Assembly: GCF_011742925.1 (NCBI RefSeq)
Contig: NZ_WAEL01000011.1
Span: 1-64,000, forward strand
DNA: 64,000 nt
Origin: Fibrivirga algicola
GTDB taxonomy: Bacteria; Bacteroidota; Bacteroidia; Cytophagales; Spirosomataceae
Direction of reading: 5' to 3'
Below are positions 17,052 to 26,470 of the stretch, piece after piece. The notes below the pieces were generated by a model. That model did not search any database, was not told the DNA's origin, and was given only the letters and a program-made list of their open reading frames with translations. Every line of letters begins with the position of its first letter. Position 1 is the first letter of the stretch. The translations under genes and the position numbers were made by a program.

Positions 17052-17154
17052 GCGCTGGTCACCAGATAGGAATTGGCCGGCTTCTGAGTAGGGATAGGTA
17101 TAGGAAACTTTTGGTGTTTGCCAGTGGTACTTTTATGCGCTTTCCAACCAACGG

Positions 17155-19671
17155 ATGAAACACTTTTTACCCTTCCTGCTTGCACTCACTTCGGCCTACG
17201 CGATGGCCCAGACCCCTGACACGCTAAAGACGGCGCCAGCAGCCGATTCGATCCGGCCCGTACGCATTGACTCTGTTGCGCCTGCACCCGCCCCGGTAAT
17301 TCGGCCCAGCCTGACCGGTGGTGGGCGTATCAGTGGCAGCCTAACTGATGGCGGGCTGAACAAACCAGTGGAATTTGCGACAATAGCCCTTTACAATCCG
17401 CTGACCAACAAGCCCATTGGCGGGACTACCTCCGACGAGCAGGGGCAGTTCACTATCAGTAACATTGCACCAGGTACGTATCGGGTCGTGGCCAGCTTTA
17501 TGGGCTACGAAAACAAAGTGATTGAGCATGTCAGCGTTGGCGCTGGCAGCCCGGTCATTTTACTGGGGTCCATCTCGATGCGCACCGATAGCCGGACGCT
17601 GAATGAGGTAGTGGTGACCAGCGAAAAGGCACTTATTGAGGACAAAGATGACCGCCTGGTGTACAATGCCGAGAAAGACCTGACCAACTCGGGCGGCACG
17701 GCTATGGACGTGCTTAAAAAAGTGCCTCTGCTGACCATCGACCCCGACGGCACGGTGCAGCTGAAAGGCAGTAGCAGCATCAAAGTGCTTATCAACGGAA
17801 AGCCGTCAAGTATCATGGCCCGCAGCGTGAGTGAGGCCCTGCAAATGATTCCTGGGGAACTTATCAAATCAGTTGAAGTGATTACGGCTCCTTCGGCCAA
17901 GTATGATTCGGAAGGCACCGCCGGTGTGATCAACATCATCACCAAAAGCAAGCTACAGGGCCTGACGGGCGGCTTAACCGGAACACTGGGCAACCGGCGC
18001 AATAACCTTGGGGGCAACTTTACCATGAAGCGCGACAAGCTCAGCATCACGGCGTTTGGCGGCGAAAACTGGACGAACTCGTATGGTAGTTCAGAGAACG
18101 TGCGACAGAACCTCCGCAACGGGCAGTTGTTTAGTGTCATTGCCCAGAGCAGCGCCTATCGCAACGACGGTCGGTCGCTGTTCAGCTCGTTCAGCCTTGA
18201 TTATGATCTCGATTCGCTCAACCGGGTTGGTGTAGATGCCAACTTTGGAGGTGATAACCGGACGACGTTCTCTACCCGTGATACCCGCCAGAGTGTCGAC
18301 ACGGTAAAAGCTTTTCGCCGCTACACGGAGAGTAAGAACACGAACAGCAACATGGATATGAACTTCAATTATACGAAGCGATTCAAGCGCAGTTCAGATC
18401 AGGAATACACGTTTCTGGCGCAGTATAACCAGAACGACGGGCAGAGCGGCTACTCGCTGAATCAGTTTGCACTTCCAGAGAATGGGGTGATCAATTACCG
18501 GGAACAAAACCGGAACGAGAACCAGCAAAACGAGTTGACGATTCAAACCGACTATGCGCACCCGTTTTCACTCAAGAAACAACGACTGCTCGAAGTAGGC
18601 AGCAAATACATCCGCCGCGATGTGGGCAGCGATTTCCGACTCGAAAATGCCCCGGACGGATCACTGAATTTTCGGGAAGACGCGCGCCGGGCCAATGTCT
18701 TTTCTTACCAGCAGGGCGTCTGGTCGACCTATGCGTCATTCCGCATGCGAACAGCCAACCGGTGGGGGTTCAACCTGGGTGGTCGTTACGAACGAACCAT
18801 GATCGACGCTGATTTTAAGTCGACGAAGACGCAGTTTAGTGACCAGTACAACAACTTTCTGCCAAACGTAAGCGTGTCGAAACGATTTGGCAAAGACGCG
18901 CGGGTACGTTTAAACTACAGCCAACGCATACAGCGGCCCTCCATCAACTTCCTGAACCCCTACGTCAATTCGGCCGATCCAAAGAATATTCAGTCGGGCA
19001 ACCCCTATCTGGAGCCTGAACTGGCGCACTCGGTTGAAGCGTCATACAGCAACTTTCTGAAAGGCGGCACCACGATCAATTTCATGGTGTTCAGCCGGCA
19101 AACGAACAACGCCATTGAACGGGTGACTACGGTTGATTCGACAGGTATCTCGAACAGCACATACCGGAACATTGCCAGCAACGCCACCTATGGTACCAAT
19201 CTGTTCGGATCGGCTAAGCCCGCCAAAGGCTGGAATGTCAGTGGTTCTGTTGCGCTCAACTACAACATCCTGAACAGTCCGGCGCTGCAAACGAGTAATC
19301 GAAACTGGAGCTACCAGTTCAACTTGAACACCTCTATCCAACTGCCCGGAAATACCAGTATTCAGGCCAATGGCTCATACACTTCCCGTCGTATTCAGTT
19401 ACAGGGACAGTCATCGGGCTACTATTACTATAGCTTATCGGGCCGTAAAGAAATCAAGCCGCAAAACATCACCATTACAGCCACCTTCGAGAATCCCTTC
19501 CGCCTCTACAACATCGTTGAGAACCAGCTACGTACGGCAACATTCACCTCGGCGGGTACGAACTACACCGTTATCCGAAATATCCGGTTAACGGTAAACT
19601 GGCGGTTTGGCAAGATGAGCGCCGCCCCTAATCGCGAGAGGAAAAAAATTGCAAACGACGACAAAAAGTAG
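17155..19671 (+). CDS. TonB-dependent receptor, outer membrane beta-barrel family
   Basis: An 838-residue outer membrane receptor. The signal peptide (MKHFLPFLLALTSAYAMAQ) is followed by a Pro/Ala-rich linker. Next comes a carboxypeptidase-regulatory-like domain at about 60-140 (GRISGSLTDGGLNKPVEFATIALYNPLT...GQFTISNIAPGTYRVVASFMGY). A plug follows at about 150-270 (LNEVVVTSEKALIEDKDDRLVYNAEKDL...SIKVLINGKPSSIM...SAKYDSEGTAGVINIITK), then the barrel. It belongs to the OMP_b-brl_3-type receptors and is not a SusC protein. There is no SusD partner, so it may import a siderophore, a cofactor or a peptide, or have a surface role. The C-terminus ends in charged residues after VNWRFGK rather than at the usual terminal aromatic. 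Confidence 0.92.
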   Translation: MKHFLPFLLALTSAYAMAQTPDTLKTAPAADSIRPVRIDSVAPAPAPVIRPSLTGGGRISGSLTDGGLNKPVEFATIALYNPLTNKPIGGTTSDEQGQFTISNIAPGTYRVVASFMGYENKVIEHVSVGAGSPVILLGSISMRTDSRTLNEVVVTSEKALIEDKDDRLVYNAEKDLTNSGGTAMDVLKKVPLLTIDPDGTVQLKGSSSIKVLINGKPSSIMARSVSEALQMIPGELIKSVEVITAPSAKYDSEGTAGVINIITKSKLQGLTGGLTGTLGNRRNNLGGNFTMKRDKLSITAFGGENWTNSYGSSENVRQNLRNGQLFSVIAQSSAYRNDGRSLFSSFSLDYDLDSLNRVGVDANFGGDNRTTFSTRDTRQSVDTVKAFRRYTESKNTNSNMDMNFNYTKRFKRSSDQEYTFLAQYNQNDGQSGYSLNQFALPENGVINYREQNRNENQQNELTIQTDYAHPFSLKKQRLLEVGSKYIRRDVGSDFRLENAPDGSLNFREDARRANVFSYQQGVWSTYASFRMRTANRWGFNLGGRYERTMIDADFKSTKTQFSDQYNNFLPNVSVSKRFGKDARVRLNYSQRIQRPSINFLNPYVNSADPKNIQSGNPYLEPELAHSVEASYSNFLKGGTTINFMVFSRQTNNAIERVTTVDSTGISNSTYRNIASNATYGTNLFGSAKPAKGWNVSGSVALNYNILNSPALQTSNRNWSYQFNLNTSIQLPGNTSIQANGSYTSRRIQLQGQSSGYYYYSLSGRKEIKPQNITITATFENPFRLYNIVENQLRTATFTSAGTNYTVIRNIRLTVNWRFGKMSAAPNRERKKIANDDKK

Positions 19672-19983
19672 CCGCATCTGTGGCTTTCGTAAGTACGTTA
19701 CCAGTACGGTTTTAGCTACATCAGGTACTTCCTATTCCTAATTGGCGTCTGCCTCGGTAGTTACTTGTCAATCATAAATACACGCTATCTAAATTTTAGT
19801 AAACTTTAAATTACCGAACAGTTGATATATGAGTACTGATTTTGTCTGTTTTCTGTAAGTGAGTACATTCAATTGATGACAGCCAAGCTGTTACACACCA
19901 GTGAGTTAGTCTGCATATCATCAAGGCTAGTATCTGGTATGATCCGCTGGCAACGAGATGTTCTTCATTAAATAGTCAATCCG
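19672..19983. other. AT-rich gap before the kinase-like orphan
   Basis: These 312 bases are visibly more AT-rich than the neighbouring genes. I see no gene, clear hairpin or TAnnTTTG promoter. Confidence 0.5.
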
Positions 19984-21009
19984 ATGGCAGGCTCAGTTCC
20001 CCTTATCACCGCTAATTCAATCACCACAATTACGGGCTTGCGCGTCAAGCCGATCTACTTTGTGACGCTGAACGGACAGGCACAACCTAGTCTGGTCATA
20101 AAAGGCGAGAACATGCTCAACGTCAATAACAATGACGCCCTGGTTTCGATGACCTGGACAAGCAAGCTGATGAAGAACGTTAACAACCATCAGGTTAACG
20201 TGAAGCTGATGACCCCGACCGAGATCACCGAGTTTTTGCGGGCAGGCAATGCCACTTTTGCCGCCAACTCAGATGAGGCTTACCACCTGGGGGGACAGTA
20301 CAATTGGGTTAAAATGCCAAACGTGGCTGGCCTCTCAGATACAGAGATCTGGCCAACTACGTCGGCAACGCCCGAAGCAAAGCGAATCAAAGCAGTCATT
20401 ATTAAACTGATGCAGCCCCACATCTGGTATGAATTGGGCAAGGTGGTAGCGGTCGATATATTCAACGGCAACAATGACCGATTCAATAGCAACGGAGACT
20501 GGGTAAATAAAGGCAACATCATGTTTGTCAACAACAGCGTCATTGGTATGGATACCTGGGACCCCAGCGGCACGAATGGCGGTAATATGGAATCCAACCT
20601 GGTACAGGGCGGCGGTTTTCAGGCGTTAACGATTCTCACTGACCTGTTTAGCCGGCATGAATTTGCGGTAAAGGCCACCGCCTCCGTAGGTCTTGAGCTT
20701 TCGAACGGGTTGAAGCGGTCCGGTACGAATAGTGTTTCGGTTCGGTTGACGGACAACAGCATCATTTCGGTTGATCTTGAACAAATCAAAACACTCTTTG
20801 ACGAACAGGTGACTGAGTTTAAGCGAGGTCTTCTCGATGGTGCCACTCAGTTGAGGGCCTACCTGCAATTAAAGGTAAATCAGTATGATGTTTCCCGTAG
20901 AGCGGTGATCAAATTTGGGGTCGCGCGAGGTGGAGTACCGATAAATCAAGGCTCTATCAAACGGATTCCCAAGGGCGTCCTTGATCGGATGAATTTTCTG
21001 GGCTGGTAA
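19984..21009 (+). CDS. Orphan protein with atypical (AFK/PI3K/HipA-like) kinase signature
   Basis: A 341-residue protein without signal peptide or membrane segment. Its middle carries VVAVDIFNGNNDRF (154-167), then KGNIMF (176-181) and VIGMDTWDP (186-193). The order D-x4-GNxDRx...GN(I)...D matches the catalytic loop and metal-binding Asp of PI3/4-kinases, actin-fragmin kinase and HipA-type kinases (GNxDRHxGN...D). An N-terminal LVIKGE with Lys40 could be the ATP-binding lysine. About 150 further residues follow, with no motif I recognise. The DRF has Phe where the others have His or Asn. The gene stands alone between two long AT-rich gaps, which hints at acquisition by transfer. Function, substrate and even kinase activity are inference; the open reading frame itself is convincing. 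Confidence 0.7.
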   Translation: MAGSVPLITANSITTITGLRVKPIYFVTLNGQAQPSLVIKGENMLNVNNNDALVSMTWTSKLMKNVNNHQVNVKLMTPTEITEFLRAGNATFAANSDEAYHLGGQYNWVKMPNVAGLSDTEIWPTTSATPEAKRIKAVIIKLMQPHIWYELGKVVAVDIFNGNNDRFNSNGDWVNKGNIMFVNNSVIGMDTWDPSGTNGGNMESNLVQGGGFQALTILTDLFSRHEFAVKATASVGLELSNGLKRSGTNSVSVRLTDNSIISVDLEQIKTLFDEQVTEFKRGLLDGATQLRAYLQLKVNQYDVSRRAVIKFGVARGGVPINQGSIKRIPKGVLDRMNFLGW

Positions 21010-21538
21010 GACGTCAATAAGCAACGTACCTGAATAATGGAGAACAGCACCCAGCACTACCCCGTCGGACAACTGCCAGCATAGGTAGTTTAGCCCCGAC
21101 GGAGTTCCTGGGTTGATGCGCTTGCTGCTCCATCCCGTTTTTAACTTACATCTCCTCATAATCGCAGGCATTTGGCCAATCCTAGCCTCGACTAAAACGG
21201 GACTTGTTGGTGCTCTAATGCCCCTACCTGCTCAATTACAGGCGGTGCCACTCAACGCGCACTAATTACCGTATTTTTACTTAGTATATCCACAGTCAAA
21301 TCATCGGTAAACATAAGTAACCGTTGTATCCGTTCTATGCTGTAAGTAGTAGCTGCAAAAATTACGAAAACGGTGTAGTAGCCAGCTCACTAATAAAGTC
21401 AAAAAATTATAGGGAAAACCCTAACCGACCATAAGTAGATTAGAGGAAAAGGTAAATTTTAGCATGAAATAGTCAATAAAGTACCCTACAAGTTCATGTT
21501 AGTCAAACCCCTATGCTAAAGTATTACCCTTCCAATCT
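21010..21538. other. Long AT-rich gap before susC
   Basis: A 529-base stretch without a credible gene. It holds one ACGTACC word at 21024-21030 just after the kinase-like stop, and an AT-rich part from 21260 that must contain the susC promoter. I could not locate a TAnnTTTG match. No strong hairpin was found. Confidence 0.5.
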
Positions 21539-24500
21539 ATGATCTCTTACTATTCTCAAACGCCGGTTTCCCGGCGGCTACTGGCCTGGGCCTGCCTCTG
21601 GTTATGTTGCTTGTGCGTTGCCCCCGCTTTTGCACAGGAGCGCGTTGTAACTGGTCGTGTCAATGACGAGCAGATTTCGCTGCCTGGTGTAACGGTAACC
21701 GTTAAAGGAAGCACACGTGGTACCACTACCGATGCTGAAGGTATGTACCGCATCAGTGTACCGAATGATCAGGCTGTTCTTGTCTTCTCATCCGTTGGCT
21801 TCACCTCGAAGGAGATGGTTGTTGGCAACCGCTCAACGATCAACGTAACCCTGGCGAACGACGAGCGTTCGCTGAACGAAGTGGTGGTGGTTGGTTACGG
21901 TACCCAGAAAAAGAGCCAGTTAACGGGTGCTATTTCGTCAGTATCGGCCAAGCAAATCACCGAAATGCCTATTACTAACCTGGGCCAGGCCCTTCAGGGT
22001 CGTGTGGCCGGGGTCGATGTGGCGCAGTCAGGTAGTAAACCGGGGACTGTACCGACGATCCGGGTACGTGGTCGCCGGTCATTCAATGCCGGTAATGATC
22101 CGCTTTATGTCGTGGACGGTATTCCGCTTTCGGCAGGGTACGAAGATTTGAACCCCAACGATGTGGCCTCGATGGAAATCCTGAAAGATGCTACAGCTAC
22201 TGCCATTTATGGGGCACGGGGTGCCAACGGTGTGGTACTCATCAGCACGAAGCGCGGACAGGGTAATAACAAAACGACACTCAGCTACGACAACTACGTT
22301 GGTCTGACCGATCCCCTCGACAAGATCAAGCTGTTTAGTGGTCCTGAATTTGCTGAATTTGTGCGGGAAGCCTACCGAACAACCGGTAACTACAAAGACG
22401 CAAACGGTAACCCGGTACCAACGGGCGTGGCCGATGCCTTCGCTGACTCGAAAGTAGCCGTACTGGGTGGTGACCCTGCCGTAGCGGCGGGCATTGCTGC
22501 CGGCCGCAGCACCGACTACCAATCGCTGCTTCTCCGTCAGGGCTTCCAGCAGAACCATTCATTGGGCGTGCAGGGTGGCAATGACAAAACACAGTTCTAT
22601 ATCTCCGCCGGTTATTTCCAGGATAAGGGCATCACCGAAGGGTTGGATTACACGCGTTACTCACTTCGCGCCAACATTGATCACACGATCAATAAAACCT
22701 TCAAGGTGGGTCTGTCGTCGTACTTCATGTACAGCGAGCGGAATGGTGCCAACCGCAACCCGTACCAGTTTACCCTGCAGCAGAACCCGCTGGGTCGCCC
22801 GTACGACGATAACGGTAACCTGATTTTTGCACCGACGAATGACGCCCTGCTGACCAACCCGCTTTTCGAGATCATTCCGGGCGCGTGGGTCGATCAACAG
22901 AAAAAATATCGGATCTTCAACAGCATCTACGCAGAGGCCAATATTCTCGATGGGTTGAAATACCGGGTCAACTTCGGTCCTGACTTCACGGTACGCCGCG
23001 ATGGCCGGTTTGTGGGTTCCCTGACCAACGACCGCAAAGGCGGAGATCCTACAGCACAGACAGCCAGCCAGTTTGGCTTTAACTGGACGCTGGAGAACAT
23101 TCTGACGTACACCAAAACGTTCAATGGCAAGCACAACCTGAACGTAACGGCGCTTCAGTCAATTCAGCGCGACAATTTTGAGCAAAGCAACATCTCAGTT
23201 CAGGGCGTTCCGGCCGAGTCGCAGCAGTTCTTCAACGTGGGCACGGCCAGTTCGGTACTGGGTGTAGGCAGTAACCTGATTCAGTGGACGATCAACTCGT
23301 ACATGGCCCGTGTCAACTACGATTATAACGACAAATACTTAGTTACGCTGACCGCCCGCCGCGATGGTTCGAGCCGGTTTGGGGAAAACACCAAGTACGG
23401 TACCTTCCCTGGTATTGCTCTGGCCTGGAATATCAGCAACGAGCCTTTCCTGAAAGGCACCACCTGGCTCGATCAGTTAAAGCTTCGTTTGAGCCGCGCG
23501 GCGGTAGGTAACCAGGGTGTGGCTCCCTACCAGACGCAGGGCCTCATGAGCCGCACAGCCTACGCCTGGGGTAACAACCCAGCCTACGGTTACCGCCCAA
23601 GCACGATTGGCAACCCCGACCTGAAGTGGGAAACCTCGACCTCATCGAACATCGGTTTGGATTTCAGCCTGTGGCGTGGCCGGGTGTCTGGTTCGCTCGA
23701 ACTGTACCAAACCAACACCACCGACCTGCTGCTGTCTGATCAGTTGCCTACCTCGATTGGCTTCAACTCGGTAACCCGCAACGTAGGCGAGACCCGGAAC
23801 CGGGGTATCGAGCTGAGCGTATCGACGGTCAACGTAAATTCGCCAAGTGGTTTCAAGTGGAGCACGGACTTCGCGTTCACGAAGAACTCAGAAGCGATTA
23901 TCTCGCTCTATAACGGTGCAATAGATGATCTGGGTAACAAGTGGTTCATTGGTAAGCCACTGACTGCCTACTTCGATTACCGGAAAGCGGGTATCTGGCA
24001 GACAAACGAGGCCGATGCGGCTAAGTCGTACCAGAGTGCCGTTGGCCAGATTAAGGTGCAGGATACCAACGGCGATGGTAAGATCACGTCAGAAGACCGT
24101 ACGTTCATTGGCTCGGACATTCCGACCTGGAGTGGCGGTATCACCAACCGATTCAACTACAAAGGATTTGACCTGTCGTTCTTTATCTACGCCCGGATCG
24201 GTCAAACAATCCTGAGCGGTTTCCACCAGAACAACAATGCCCTGGCTGGTCGCTACCAGCAGATCAAGGTTGATTACTGGACGCCCCTGAACCCAACCAA
24301 CGAATTCCCCCGCCCGAACTCGAGCCAGGAATTCCCGGTCTACAACACGGCGATCATTTACTTCGACGGTTCATTCGTGAAAGTTCGGAACATCAACTTC
24401 GGGTACACATTCCCATCGAGCATCACCTCGAAGCTGCGCATCCAGTCGTTGCGGTTGTTCACCAGCATCCAGCAGCCATTCATCTTCTCAACCTACCGGT

Positions 24501-24604
24501 CGAAGTACAATGGTGTTGACCCTGAGACGACGAACGGAACCGTTGACAATGGCATCACGCCCGCTACCCGCATCACCACGTTTGGCTTAAACGTGAAATT
24601 TTAA
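21539..24604 (+). CDS. susC: SusC/RagA-family TonB-linked outer membrane transporter
   Basis: A 1021-residue TonB-dependent transporter that imports oligosaccharides or similar nutrients across the outer membrane with its SusD lid. After a signal peptide ending APAFAQ come the carboxypeptidase-like domain (VVTGRVNDEQISLPGVTVTVKGSTRGTTTDAEGMYRISV), the TonB box region LNEVVVVGYGTQKKSQLTGAISSV, and the plug (LQGRVAGVDVAQSG...RVRGRRSFNAGNDPLYVVDGIPL, LKDATATAIYGARGANGVVLISTKRG). The barrel ends TFGLNVKF. The gene lies directly before susD. The family does not fix the substrate. The uronate genes downstream make a uronic-acid-containing glycan a reasonable guess. Confidence 0.96.
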   Translation: MISYYSQTPVSRRLLAWACLWLCCLCVAPAFAQERVVTGRVNDEQISLPGVTVTVKGSTRGTTTDAEGMYRISVPNDQAVLVFSSVGFTSKEMVVGNRSTINVTLANDERSLNEVVVVGYGTQKKSQLTGAISSVSAKQITEMPITNLGQALQGRVAGVDVAQSGSKPGTVPTIRVRGRRSFNAGNDPLYVVDGIPLSAGYEDLNPNDVASMEILKDATATAIYGARGANGVVLISTKRGQGNNKTTLSYDNYVGLTDPLDKIKLFSGPEFAEFVREAYRTTGNYKDANGNPVPTGVADAFADSKVAVLGGDPAVAAGIAAGRSTDYQSLLLRQGFQQNHSLGVQGGNDKTQFYISAGYFQDKGITEGLDYTRYSLRANIDHTINKTFKVGLSSYFMYSERNGANRNPYQFTLQQNPLGRPYDDNGNLIFAPTNDALLTNPLFEIIPGAWVDQQKKYRIFNSIYAEANILDGLKYRVNFGPDFTVRRDGRFVGSLTNDRKGGDPTAQTASQFGFNWTLENILTYTKTFNGKHNLNVTALQSIQRDNFEQSNISVQGVPAESQQFFNVGTASSVLGVGSNLIQWTINSYMARVNYDYNDKYLVTLTARRDGSSRFGENTKYGTFPGIALAWNISNEPFLKGTTWLDQLKLRLSRAAVGNQGVAPYQTQGLMSRTAYAWGNNPAYGYRPSTIGNPDLKWETSTSSNIGLDFSLWRGRVSGSLELYQTNTTDLLLSDQLPTSIGFNSVTRNVGETRNRGIELSVSTVNVNSPSGFKWSTDFAFTKNSEAIISLYNGAIDDLGNKWFIGKPLTAYFDYRKAGIWQTNEADAAKSYQSAVGQIKVQDTNGDGKITSEDRTFIGSDIPTWSGGITNRFNYKGFDLSFFIYARIGQTILSGFHQNNNALAGRYQQIKVDYWTPLNPTNEFPRPNSSQEFPVYNTAIIYFDGSFVKVRNINFGYTFPSSITSKLRIQSLRLFTSIQQPFIFSTYRSKYNGVDPETTNGTVDNGITPATRITTFGLNVKF

Positions 24605-24661
24605 CCAAAGACCTTGACAATCAGCCAAGCGAATTTGTCATCTTTCATCATGTACCGATCA

Positions 24662-26374
24662 ATGAAATCGAACATCGTCATAAAAACCTTCCGCGTACTG
24701 GGCGTTGCAAGCCTGCTGCTTAGCAGTCAGGGTTGTAAGGATGTACTGGAAGAGAAAGTAATCTCGGCCATTGGCAATGATTACATCACCACACCCAAAG
24801 GGTTTGAAGATGCCGTAAGAGCGTCATACGTACCCCTGCGGGCCTATTACGGCACACAGCAGGGCCTCACGATGAGCGAATATGGCACCGACCTGTATGC
24901 AACCGGTGCCGACGGCGGCTACAAGGGGTTTCACTTCTACGACACCCAACTCAATAGCTTTGTCGACTTTCTGGCCAATGTCTGGGACGAACTCTACCGG
25001 GGTATCAATACCTGCAATGCGGTAATCGAACGGGCACCAGCAGCTACCGGTATCACCGATGCCCTGAAAAAGCAGCGCGTGGCCGAGGCCAAGTTCTTAC
25101 GGGCGCACTACTACTACCTCTTGCTACAGCAGTGGGGCGGTGTAGACCTTCGCCTGACGGAAACGCTGGCGCCAACCAAAAAGACGTCCCGGGCGTCGGA
25201 GGCTGACATCTACAAAGCTATCATTGCTGACCTGGATGCAGCCATTCCTGATCTGGACCCCAAAATCCGGGCCGCCGACTATGGCCGTGCAACCAAAGCT
25301 GCCGCCGAGCACCTGCTGGCTCGCGTGTACCTGACCCGGGCTACATCGTCCTCGAAAGCAGCCGACGATTACGCAAAAGCAGCTACGCTGGCGCAGAATG
25401 TAATCAACAATTACGGTTTCAAACTTCTGCCTGATTTTGCAAGTGTGTTTGCCCAGGGCGCGGGTGAGATCAACGACGAAGTGATTTTTGCCGTACAGTA
25501 TACGTCTGACCCACTAACCAACGCCGGCTCTGCACCAGTGGCCAGCTCGGGCGGCAACACGGGCGGTAACAACCTGCACCTGTTCTTTGGGATGCAGTAT
25601 GACGTACAGCCTGGTATGGTGCGCGACATCGCTAACGGTCGCCCCTTCAAGCGGTTGCGTCCTACAACGTATGCTATGGAAACCGTTTTCCAGAACCGCG
25701 ATAACGATTCGCGCTACAAGAAGACGTTTAAGGACACCTGGCTCTGCAACAACCCGGGTACGTTCAACTCGTCGTTCGATCCGTCGAAACCGACGCTGAC
25801 ATTTAAGGCCGGTGATACAACGATCTTCATTCCGGGCTACGAAATGCCGCTTGCCGAACGCGCCAAAAAGAAATACCAGGTGCTGGTGCCGAGCCGCTAC
25901 GATGAGGCGCTCTTCCCAACACTGCAAAAGTTCTTTGATCCCCTGCGTCCCGACCGTACCTACGAGCCTGGCAGCCGTGACTTCCTGGTGTTCCGACTGG
26001 CCGAAACGTACCTGATTCTGGCCGAGGCGCAACTGCTGCAGGGTAAAACCACCGAGGCAGCCGCCGCTATTAACATGGTTCGTCGCCGGGCGGCATGGCC
26101 GGGTAAAGAAGCGGCGATGACGATTACACCTGCCCAGATGAACATGGACATGGTTTACGAAGAGCGGGGCCGTGAACTGATGGGTGAGCAAATTCGCTGG
26201 CTGGATCTGAAGCGCTGGGGTAAGCTGGTTGAGCGGGTGCAGAAATACAACCCACAGGCCGCCGCCAACGTGAAGGAGATTCATAACCTGCGCCCAATTC
26301 CGCAGACTCAAATTGACCGCACAGAGAAAGCCGCCGATGGTACCCCGGGTTTTAAGCAAAATCCAGGGTATTAA
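24662..26374 (+). CDS. susD: RagB/SusD-family nutrient-uptake lipoprotein
   Basis: A 570-residue surface lipoprotein that binds glycan and closes the SusC barrel. The signal ends in SLLLSSQGC. TPR-like helices and the SusD motifs are clear: FLRAHYYYLLLQQWGGVDL near 140, RATKAAAEHLLARVYLTRA near 220, and the C-terminal block FLVFRLAETYLILAEAQLLQGKTTEAAAAINMVRRRA...MDMVYEERGRELMGEQIRWLDLKRWG. ATG codons also occur at 24650 and 24614; the one at 24662 gives the most compact signal peptide. The spacing to susC is 57 bases. It is followed by a terminator, so susCD form one transcript. Confidence 0.95.
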   Translation: MKSNIVIKTFRVLGVASLLLSSQGCKDVLEEKVISAIGNDYITTPKGFEDAVRASYVPLRAYYGTQQGLTMSEYGTDLYATGADGGYKGFHFYDTQLNSFVDFLANVWDELYRGINTCNAVIERAPAATGITDALKKQRVAEAKFLRAHYYYLLLQQWGGVDLRLTETLAPTKKTSRASEADIYKAIIADLDAAIPDLDPKIRAADYGRATKAAAEHLLARVYLTRATSSSKAADDYAKAATLAQNVINNYGFKLLPDFASVFAQGAGEINDEVIFAVQYTSDPLTNAGSAPVASSGGNTGGNNLHLFFGMQYDVQPGMVRDIANGRPFKRLRPTTYAMETVFQNRDNDSRYKKTFKDTWLCNNPGTFNSSFDPSKPTLTFKAGDTTIFIPGYEMPLAERAKKKYQVLVPSRYDEALFPTLQKFFDPLRPDRTYEPGSRDFLVFRLAETYLILAEAQLLQGKTTEAAAAINMVRRRAAWPGKEAAMTITPAQMNMDMVYEERGRELMGEQIRWLDLKRWGKLVERVQKYNPQAAANVKEIHNLRPIPQTQIDRTEKAADGTPGFKQNPGY

Positions 26375-26404
26375 AGCCTAGCTAGTTCATTACCGCTATA
26401 TTGG

Positions 26405-26449
26405 AATGGTCAGGCGTTGTCAATTCGTGCCAATGCCTGACCATTTTTT
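26405..26449 (+). terminator. Rho-independent terminator after susD
   Basis: AATGGTCAGGCGTTG (26405-26419) pairs with 26431-26445 with one G-U pair, followed by a six-T run. It separates susCD from the LacI gene. Confidence 0.88.
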
Positions 26450-26470
26450 AATCCACCTTGCCGCCTGACT

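Noticed and set aside
20869-21171. 100-codon leftward frame after the kinase-like gene
   Set aside because: Overlaps the 3' end of the plus-strand gene and has no conserved features.
25514-26359. 281-codon open frame antisense to susD
   Set aside because: Antisense shadow of a clear SusD gene, without recognisable domains or a start region.
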